From contig NZ_FNPW01000011.1 in the NCBI RefSeq assembly GCF_900107395.1, positions 124,001-188,000 on the forward strand: DNA of 64,000 nucleotides, given 5' to 3'. Made by a program: the position numbers and the translations under genes. This DNA is from Pseudomonas sp. NFIX28. Its GTDB lineage: Bacteria > Pseudomonadota > Gammaproteobacteria > Pseudomonadales > Pseudomonadaceae. How positions within the stretch are numbered: the first letter of the stretch is position 1; the number at the start of each line of letters is the position of its first letter. A model generated the notes under the pieces. The model saw only the letters and a program-made list of their open reading frames with translations, was not told the origin of the DNA and did not search any database. This document shows positions 58,922 to 64,000 of this stretch, one piece after another.

Positions 58922-60508
58922 TTAGAACACCACGCCCTGGCTGCGCAGGTAGTCGTCGTAGGTGCCGCTGAAGTCGGTCACGCCGTTCGGGCTCAACTCG
59001 ATGATGCGGGTGGCCAGGGACGATACGAATTCGCGGTCGTGGCTGACGAAGATCAGCGTGCCCGGGTAGTTTTCCAGCGCCAGGTTCAGCGCCTCGATGG
59101 ATTCCATGTCCAGGTGGTTGGTCGGTTCGTCCATCACCAGCACGTTGGGCTTTTGCAGGATCAGCTTGCCGAACAGCATGCGGCCCTGTTCACCACCGGA
59201 GATGACTTTTACCGACTTGAGGATCTCGTCGTTGGAGAACAGCATGCGGCCCAGGGTGCCGCGGATGATCTGCTCGCCCTGGGTCCACTGGCCCATCCAG
59301 TCGAACAGGCTGACGTCGTCTTCGAAGTCATGGGCGTGGTCCTGGGCGTAGTAGCCCAGCTCGGCGCTTTCGGTCCACTTCACCGAACCGGCGTCCGGGG
59401 TCAGCTCGCCCATCAGGGTACGCAGCAGAGTGGTCTTGCCGATGCCGTTCGGGCCGATGATCGCTACGCGCTCGCCGGCTTCGACGGTGAAGCTGAAGTT
59501 CTTGAACAGGGTCTTGCCGTCGAAGCCCTTGGACATCTGCTCGATGGTCACGGCCTGGCGGTGCAGCTTCTTGGTCTGTTCGAAGCGGATGAACGGGCTG
59601 ACGCGGCTCGATGGCTTGACCTCGGCCAGCTGGATCTTGTCGATCTGCTTGGCGCGGGAGGTGGCCTGCTTGGCTTTCGAGGCGTTGGCCGAGAAGCGGC
59701 TGACGAAGGTCTGCAGCTCGGCGATCTGGGCTTTCTTCTTGGCGTTGTCCGACAGCAGCTGCTCGCGGGACTGGGTCGCCGCGGTCATGTACTCGTCGTA
59801 GTTGCCCGGGAACAGGCGCAGCTCGCCGTAGTCCAGGTCGGCCATGTGAGTGCAGACGCTATTAAGGAAGTGACGGTCGTGGGAAATGATGATCATGGTG
59901 CTGTTACGCGCCGTGAGAATCGTTTCCAGCCAGCGGATGGTGTTGATGTCCAGGTGGTTGGTCGGCTCGTCCAGCAGCAGTACTTCCGGATCGGAGAACA
60001 GCGCCTGGGCCAGCAACACCCGCAGCTTCCAGCCTGGCGCGACTTCGGTCATCGGGCCGAAATGCTGTTCCAGGGGAATGCCCAGGCCCAGCAGCAACTC
60101 GCCGGCGCGGGACTCGGCGGTGTAGCCGTCCATCTCGGCGAACTCGGTTTCCAGCTCGGCCACGGCCATGCCGTCTTCTTCGCTCATTTCCGGCAGCGAG
60201 TAGATGCGGTCGCGCTCGGCCTTGACCTTCCACAGCTCTTCGTGACCCATGATCACGGTGTCGATCACGGTGAATTCTTCGTAGGCGAACTGGTCCTGGC
60301 GCAATTTACCCAGGCGAACGTTCGGCTCCAGCATGACCTGGCCGCCGGACGGCTCGAGGTCGCCGCCGAGGATTTTCATGAACGTCGACTTACCGCAACC
60401 GTTGGCGCCGATCAGGCCATAGCGGTTACCGCCGTTGAACTTGACCGAAACGTTCTCGAATAGCGGCTTGGCGCCGAACTGCATCGTGATGTTAGCTGTG
60501 GAGATCAA
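58922..60508 (-). CDS. ABC-F family ATPase (YbiT-like)
   Basis: This 528-aa cytoplasmic ATPase has two ABC domains and no membrane part. Walker A motifs are GANGCGKST and GPNGIGKTT, signature regions are APGWKLRVLLAQALF and SGGEQGRMLFGKL, and Walker B is VLLLDEPTNHLD and VLVMDEPTNHLD. The charged interdomain linker (KAKQATSRAKQIDKIQLAE) is typical. ABC-F proteins such as YbiT act on stalled ribosomes. The start is TTG at 60508, giving the conserved MISTANITMQFGAKPLF. The prophage integrase gene ends 20 bp upstream, so its promoter now lies in or was brought by prophage DNA. Confidence 0.9.
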   Translation of the reverse strand: MISTANITMQFGAKPLFENVSVKFNGGNRYGLIGANGCGKSTFMKILGGDLEPSGGQVMLEPNVRLGKLRQDQFAYEEFTVIDTVIMGHEELWKVKAERDRIYSLPEMSEEDGMAVAELETEFAEMDGYTAESRAGELLLGLGIPLEQHFGPMTEVAPGWKLRVLLAQALFSDPEVLLLDEPTNHLDINTIRWLETILTARNSTMIIISHDRHFLNSVCTHMADLDYGELRLFPGNYDEYMTAATQSREQLLSDNAKKKAQIAELQTFVSRFSANASKAKQATSRAKQIDKIQLAEVKPSSRVSPFIRFEQTKKLHRQAVTIEQMSKGFDGKTLFKNFSFTVEAGERVAIIGPNGIGKTTLLRTLMGELTPDAGSVKWTESAELGYYAQDHAHDFEDDVSLFDWMGQWTQGEQIIRGTLGRMLFSNDEILKSVKVISGGEQGRMLFGKLILQKPNVLVMDEPTNHLDMESIEALNLALENYPGTLIFVSHDREFVSSLATRIIELSPNGVTDFSGTYDDYLRSQGVVF

Positions 60509-60528
60509 TTACCTTACCTATCAATGGG

Positions 60529-61722
60529 TTAGAGCTGGTCTTTTTTACCTGATACCGATTTGATACCAATCTGGAGCTTTTCCAGCTCCCCCCAGTCTGA
60601 GCTTGAGTTGAGCCAACGCGCATACGTCGTCAGCAACATTTGGACGCTGTGGCCAAGCTGCTGAGCGATGAATGCGGGGTTCATGTTGGACATTAAGCAT
60701 ATTGTCGCATAAGTATGACGGCAGTTGTACGGCGGCCGATGAGGCATAGCTAAAGCCTTCAGTGCTGGCCTCCATTGTTTGTGCAGGTCCGACGTTTGCT
60801 TGATGTACTCGCTGTTCTTCGAAGGCGGGAACACGTAGGGCGTGGTTTTGATCTTGCCGATGCCGTTTGCACGACGCTCTGCGTACTGACGGGCGAACTT
60901 GAGCGCGTGCAGCGCTCGTTCATTCAGCAGAACAAAGCGGTCCTTGTTGGTCTTGGTTCGCTCCTCGACAAGGCCAAGCGCTACGGTGCGGCAGACATGT
61001 ACCTGGCGTTTCACCAGGTCGACAGCATCCCAGCGCAACGCCGCGACCTCCGACAGTCGAAGCCCGGTGAAGAATGCGAACTCAAAGAATGCGGCATAGA
61101 TTCCGCTGGGCCAGTGGGTTGTTTGGTACAGGTGGGCGATGATGCGGTTCGCTTCATCCAAGGAGAACGGGCTGATCTCCTTTCGCGATCGTTTGGGGCG
61201 GTCTATCGTCGCGGCGGGGTTCTTCTTGATCAACTCTTCAGCTACTGCCGCTTCCAGAATCGTCGATAGTTTGACTAGGGCGTTACGCCGAACTCCTGGC
61301 GATGTCCACTCCGTGGCCGCAATGATGCGGCGAAGGAGTGTGGTGGTGATTTGGTCTATGCGGATCAGTGCCAGCGGCGGAATCCAGTACAGATTCAGTG
61401 CACCTTTGTAGTTGTTGCGCGTGCCGGTTGTGATGACTCGACCATCAAGCCAAAGCTGGGCGTACTCGTGAAAGGTTGGAATGCTGTTCAGCATAACGGC
61501 CGAGTCGGGGAACAGCTCGGCGTACTTGGTATCATCCAGGAGGCCGAGCTTGATCAGGCTCTTTACTTGATCGCGTAGTTGGGATGCAGCTTTAATGCCT
61601 TTCTGCGTCGCGGGGTAGGGGAGCGTTTCACATCTGCGGACCCCGTTCCAAGTAAAACGAATCCTGAGGGATTTGCGGAAGAGTTCCACTCCACTGGGCA
61701 AATCCATTGTGCTTCTTGCCAT
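60529..61722 (-). CDS. Phage integrase (tyrosine recombinase)
   Basis: This 397-aa recombinase has an Arm-DNA-binding domain (DUF3596-type, residues about 6-75, with GVELFRKSLRIRFTWNGVRR), a SAM-like core (80-170) and the catalytic domain (180-380). Catalytic residues are visible: Arg in FTGLRLSEVAALRWD, His/Arg in PYNCRHTYATIC, His in AQQLGHSVQM and Tyr in LLTTYARWLN. ATG 61722 has AAGG seven bases before. Its 5' end overlaps the preceding excisionase-like gene by 160 nt. Confidence 0.93.
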   Translation of the reverse strand: MARSTMDLPSGVELFRKSLRIRFTWNGVRRCETLPYPATQKGIKAASQLRDQVKSLIKLGLLDDTKYAELFPDSAVMLNSIPTFHEYAQLWLDGRVITTGTRNNYKGALNLYWIPPLALIRIDQITTTLLRRIIAATEWTSPGVRRNALVKLSTILEAAVAEELIKKNPAATIDRPKRSRKEISPFSLDEANRIIAHLYQTTHWPSGIYAAFFEFAFFTGLRLSEVAALRWDAVDLVKRQVHVCRTVALGLVEERTKTNKDRFVLLNERALHALKFARQYAERRANGIGKIKTTPYVFPPSKNSEYIKQTSDLHKQWRPALKALAMPHRPPYNCRHTYATICLMSNMNPAFIAQQLGHSVQMLLTTYARWLNSSSDWGELEKLQIGIKSVSGKKDQL

Positions 61723-61910
61723 TCCTCATACCTTCTTTTGCTATACAAAATTCGATGTCCCTGCTTGTTCCAGACCCCTTCCGGAATTTGTTTTCTTGCG
61801 CGGCGCGTCGCAAGAGCCCTAGACGAAATGCCTAAAAAATGGGCCATAACTTCCTCAGAGACCTTATCTACGTCAGGGTGAGGTATGGATTCCAAACTGC
61901 TATTCGTCAT
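61563..61910 (-). CDS. Excisionase-like DNA-binding protein
   Basis: This 115-aa basic protein has a winged-helix region near residues 16-65 (VSEEVMAHFLGISSRALATR, VWNKQGHRILYSKRRYEEWQ), as in phage Xis/AlpA-type excisionases. It lies just before the integrase and overlaps it by 160 nt in another frame. ATG 61910 also overlaps the stop of the 32-aa gene (ATGA). It may direct excision or regulate the integrase. Confidence 0.75.
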   Translation of the reverse strand: MTNSSLESIPHPDVDKVSEEVMAHFLGISSRALATRRARKQIPEGVWNKQGHRILYSKRRYEEWQEAQWICPVEWNSSANPSGFVLLGTGSADVKRSPTPRRRKALKLHPNYAIK

Positions 61911-62005
61911 CTCTTTAACCCTCCCGTCTGTGTGAGTAAGGCGCTTCTTCCTATGAACCCGGGGTCGGACGTTCCGTCCATTGCGACTGAGGCAGAAGTA
62001 ACCAT
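61907..62005 (-). CDS. Tiny phage gene, 32-aa peptide
   Basis: MVTSASVAMDGTSDPGFIGR is followed by a short end (SALLTQTGGLKR). Its ATG (62005) overlaps the upstream stop by 4 bp, its stop overlaps the excisionase-like ATG by 4 bp, and GGAGG lies seven bases before the start. That triple context supports real translation, though a pure re-initiation relay with no functional product is possible. Confidence 0.55.
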   Translation of the reverse strand: MVTSASVAMDGTSDPGFIGRSALLTQTGGLKR

Positions 62006-62472
62006 CACGCAGCCTCCACAGTAAATTGGTTGGCGGTACCGAGTGGTTGTCCTACTGAGTTGCCCTGAATTCCTGGTTGCAGCTGCGCCGCCATTGCAAG
62101 CGCCTGCTCGCGCAGAGATCGGGCATCACGCTCGAGCTGCTTGCCAGTACGAAAGGCGCTAAAGGTTTCGGCGGCGATCCGCAGCAGCTCGCCGATGGCG
62201 ACCAGCGTCTGGTTCTCGGCCGGGCCAAAGAGGGGAACTGCTTCAAGTCGTTTGCAGGTTTGTGCCAAGCACGTGTGATCGGACCGGATGAACTGCAGGG
62301 AGGCCCGTAGCTCGCGGATGGTTTTGGCGCTTGCGGCGCGCTGGATGTCTTCACCCTCGCGCAGGCCAGTCTCCAGACCATCACTGCGGCCCATGATGTA
62401 ACCGCCCCAAAGCAGCAGGGCGGCCAGAACTATCAGAATGACGAGTGCACCGATTTGTATTGGGGTCATCAT
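62005..62472 (-). CDS. Phage hypothetical protein with one membrane helix
   Basis: This 155-aa protein has an N-terminal hydrophobic segment (GALVILIVLAALLLWGGYIM) followed by a long, mostly helical, hydrophilic domain (ELRASLQFIRSDHTCLAQTC, EQALAMAAQLQPGIQGN). I do not recognise a family. The layout recalls small membrane-anchored phage proteins of the accessory early region. It overlaps prtN-like upstream by 4 bp. Confidence 0.7.
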   Translation of the reverse strand: MMTPIQIGALVILIVLAALLLWGGYIMGRSDGLETGLREGEDIQRAASAKTIRELRASLQFIRSDHTCLAQTCKRLEAVPLFGPAENQTLVAIGELLRIAAETFSAFRTGKQLERDARSLREQALAMAAQLQPGIQGNSVGQPLGTANQFTVEAA

Positions 62473-62849
62473 GTGGTGTGCTCCTGGGATGGTCGTTGGC
62501 TGGTGGTGACAGCCGTCAGTGGTGTGGGGGCAGCATGGCGTTGGCCGTCCTGCTGTCGCTGCATGTCTTCATCAGCCTTGTAGGCGCGGATGTCGATCAG
62601 CGAGGCGACGTGGCGGATGTGCGCGTACTTCAGTGCCTTGCGGCTGGTGTCCAGCGTGGTGATCGGAAGCTGGATCCGCCCGCTGTTGATCTCCGTCACG
62701 AACGACTGCTCGTTGAGGTTGCGAAAGTACTGCTCGCGGACTTTTTCCAGAGGGATCAGGACGTCACCGAAGATGCGATACAGCAGCTCGACCGTGGCCG
62801 ATTCGGGCGCCGGATGTAGGCGAAGCGGATTCTGTGCAGCGTTACTCAT
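62469..62849 (-). CDS. Pyocin activator PrtN-family protein
   Basis: This 126-aa protein shares the PrtN pattern: VLIPLEKVREQYFRNLNEQS, a GRIQLPITTLDTSRKA block and HIRHVASLIDIRAYKADEDM. In P. aeruginosa PrtN binds P boxes and activates pyocin genes after RecA-dependent loss of PrtR. Here it sits in the early region of a prophage, so it may switch on the element's own late genes. The Pro/Gln/Thr-rich C-terminal tail is extra. Confidence 0.82.
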   Translation of the reverse strand: MSNAAQNPLRLHPAPESATVELLYRIFGDVLIPLEKVREQYFRNLNEQSFVTEINSGRIQLPITTLDTSRKALKYAHIRHVASLIDIRAYKADEDMQRQQDGQRHAAPTPLTAVTTSQRPSQEHTT

Positions 62850-63021
62850 GGCCTTGTCGAGCCTCCTTGCGTTGTTGTCGTGCTGGGTGGTTCCAGGCGT
62901 TCAGGCAGTGGCGTCTGGTCAGCTCGCGCAGATGTTCGGGCACTTCGAGGAGCGCGGCGTTGCGCTCTTTGCGTGTGCGCATGGCAACGATCTGGCGGGC
63001 GTACTCCCTAGGCCACGTCAC
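62842..63021 (-). CDS. Small basic phage protein, 59 aa
   Basis: GTG 63021 opens a 59-codon frame (starting TWPREYARQIVAMRTRKERN, then LEVPEHLRELTRRHCLNAWN), rich in Arg and helix-forming. It overlaps the KilAC-like gene by 14 bp and prtN-like by 8 bp. It looks like a conserved Pseudomonas-phage hypothetical. It is one codon too short for a 60-residue cutoff. Function unknown. Confidence 0.72.
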   Translation of the reverse strand: MTWPREYARQIVAMRTRKERNAALLEVPEHLRELTRRHCLNAWNHPARQQRKEARQGHE

Positions 63022-63289
63022 GGCGATCTACCGGGATGGCAGGAAGATCAATGTCCAACTGGTCGGCCAGCCAGTGGATGCCGGCTTGCTTGACCCGGGT
63101 CGACTGGCTGTATTGCAGGCCGTATTTCTCGTCATACCAGGGGCTGTCCTTGACCCGCAGGTACGCTTTGTCGCGCTTCTGGTGCGCCGGCAGGTTTCCC
63201 TTGAGCAAACCTTTTTCCCGCATGAGAGCGATCAGTTTGGGGCGAGTGAGGCCGAGTTGAGCGGCTGTTTGGGCGAGCGTGCGTTCCAT
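63008..63289 (-). CDS. Phage antirepressor KilAC-like protein
   Basis: This 93-aa protein begins MERTLAQTAAQLGLTRPKLI and continues ALMREKGLLKGNLPAHQKRD, STRVKQAGIHWLADQLDI. It resembles the DNA-binding KilA-C domain of phage antirepressors, standing alone without the usual N-terminal partner domain. ATG 63289 is chosen; the frame is open upstream without homology. Confidence 0.75.
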   Translation of the reverse strand: MERTLAQTAAQLGLTRPKLIALMREKGLLKGNLPAHQKRDKAYLRVKDSPWYDEKYGLQYSQSTRVKQAGIHWLADQLDIDLPAIPVDRRDVA

Positions 63290-63299
63290 GGCGTCCCCC

Positions 63300-63890
63300 T
63301 CATGCCGCGTGCGCAGCAGGGGTGGCCGCTGCAGCGAGGTGGTTGATGGACTCGATGAGCCTTGCGTAGATCTCGACATCGGGGTCGTACAGGGTGAAGC
63401 AACGCGTATGCGGGCTCTTGTTGCCGATGCTCAAGATGGCGGTGACACCGCGACGCGAATGGGTGCGATGCAGCGCCAGATGCAGTGGAAGTTCGAAACC
63501 CATGTCAAGGCTCAGCACGCCGCCGGTGTGCACCAGTTCGAACACACGCTGCTTGTCCTGGACTTCAAAACGGCCGTATTGACGATCGGCATGCGGACGC
63601 TGCACCAGGTCGCTGGAGTTGCTCGCGTCGAACGGACCGTTGGCAATCTCTTCGATGAAGTCGGCCAGTTTAAGGTGCATCTTCTTGTCGTTCTGCAGGG
63701 TCAGCGTGTGGCGCTCGTTGCCCAGCTCCACGACAAAAGTGCTTTCCATTACGCCGCGCTCAGCCTTGAGGCGAAACGCCAGGCATTCACGCTTCGGTGC
63801 TGTGCGCAGGACGTGGTTGAAGGTCTCGGTCAGGTTGACCTGGGCGTTGAGCAACTGCAGGGTGCGGTTGTCGATTTTGTACTTAGTCAT
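63300..63890 (-). CDS. Phage hypothetical protein
   Basis: This 196-aa soluble protein starts at ATG 63890 (MTKYKIDNRTLQLLNAQVNL), overlapping the partial upstream gene by 4 bp. It contains ESTFVVELGNERHTLTLQND and a C-terminal HTRCFTLYDPDVEIYARLIE followed by an Ala-rich tail. I do not recognise the family. A GTG at 63923 would add 11 unlikely residues. Confidence 0.7.
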   Translation of the reverse strand: MTKYKIDNRTLQLLNAQVNLTETFNHVLRTAPKRECLAFRLKAERGVMESTFVVELGNERHTLTLQNDKKMHLKLADFIEEIANGPFDASNSSDLVQRPHADRQYGRFEVQDKQRVFELVHTGGVLSLDMGFELPLHLALHRTHSRRGVTAILSIGNKSPHTRCFTLYDPDVEIYARLIESINHLAAAATPAAHAA

Positions 63891-64000
63891 GCCGCGTGCC
63901 CTCCGCCGTTCGGGTCGAAACACTTGGCAGGAGGGCGATGTTTTTTGAAGGTCTTGGTGCTGATAAAAGCGCAGCCACTTTCTCGGGCCAGACGGCGAAC
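63887..64000 (-). CDS. Phage hypothetical protein, C-terminal part
   Basis: Only the last 37 codons are inside the window, ending KCFDPNGGGHAA. The frame runs off the right edge. The stop overlaps the next ATG (GCATGA). The visible part is Lys/Arg-rich (RRLARESGCAFISTKTFKKH) and has two Cys. No family assigned. Confidence 0.6.
   Translation of the reverse strand, partial: VRRLARESGCAFISTKTFKKHRPPAKCFDPNGGGHAA

Larger units (their letters stand above)
60509..64000. mobile_element. Left end of a prophage or phage-tail-like element
   Basis: From the integrase to the right edge all genes are phage-type, on one strand, with 4-14 bp overlaps. They include an integrase, an excisionase-like gene, a PrtN-type activator and a KilAC-like protein. 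The chromosome junction must lie near 60,480-60,560, between the ABC-F start and the integrase end; no direct repeat can be defined because the other end is outside the window. Confidence 0.85.

Noticed and set aside
57848..60463. 871-aa + strand frame
   Set aside because: It spans antisense to both the MFS transporter and the ABC-F ATPase with Gln/Val/Ala-rich composition. Two real genes occupy the other strand.
1..64000. tRNA, rRNA or tmRNA genes, including a tRNA attachment site for the prophage
   Set aside because: No cloverleaf or conserved rRNA sequence was noticed. The integrase end abuts the ABC-F gene rather than a tRNA.

Overview
The window is about 64 kb of high-GC chromosome from a member of the Pseudomonas fluorescens group. 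Evidence for this is the complete phenylacetate (paa) cluster, the Pseudomonas-specific Fap amyloid operon, many fluorescens-type REP palindromes between genes, and protein sequences typical of the genus throughout. No rRNA, tRNA or CRISPR array was seen. Genes are dense and most start choices are supported by ATGA-type overlaps or a Shine-Dalgarno.

Layout. Bases 1-9,800 hold a lipoprotein end, a purine/pyrimidine permease, an iron cell-surface signalling set (FecI-like sigma, FecR-like regulator and an IutA-like TonB receptor with an STN domain, with two Fur-box-like sites), a LysR regulator divergent from agmatinase (speB), a WYL regulator and a small SnoaL-like protein. Bases 9,800-13,400 hold zapE, a DinB-family protein, an acetyltransferase and a chromate transporter. 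Bases 13,400-18,400 hold a metal-type two-component system, a small PtrA-like exported protein and the phosphoethanolamine transferase cptA. The response-regulator gene is preceded by what looks like a MerR-family spaced promoter. A tiny 57-aa coiled-coil gene follows, then the overlapping gnd-zwf-HAD sugar-phosphate operon, a decayed tandem duplication and nhaB.

Bases 24,500-42,200 are the phenylacetate catabolon. PaaK activates phenylacetate to its CoA thioester, PaaABCDE epoxidises it, PaaG isomerises to the oxepin, PaaZ opens and oxidises the ring product, and PaaJ, PaaF, PaaH and again PaaJ finish beta-oxidation to acetyl-CoA and succinyl-CoA. PaaI and PaaY are thioesterases that clear dead-end CoA esters. 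An OprD-type porin, a sodium/solute symporter and its DUF485 partner bring the substrate in. PaaX is the likely repressor, and a shared GTGATAC-containing motif lies before paaA, paaF and paaY.

Bases 43,100-49,900 hold the functional-amyloid operon fapABCDEF behind a sigma-54 promoter, with a sigma-54 activator (VpsR-like N-terminus) at its far end, a terminator-like hairpin right after the fapC fibril gene, and a His/Gly-rich FapC. Bases 49,900-60,500 carry pnuC and a NadR-like kinase, a chemoreceptor, uppP, several small genes, azoR with a LysR regulator, a hydrolase, an MFS transporter and an ABC-F ATPase.

From about 60,509 to the right edge is the left end of a prophage or prophage-like pyocin element: integrase, an excisionase-like gene overlapping it by 160 nt, a PrtN-type activator, a KilAC-like protein and several tightly overlapping small genes, two of them under 60 codons. 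It is inserted immediately upstream of the ABC-F gene.
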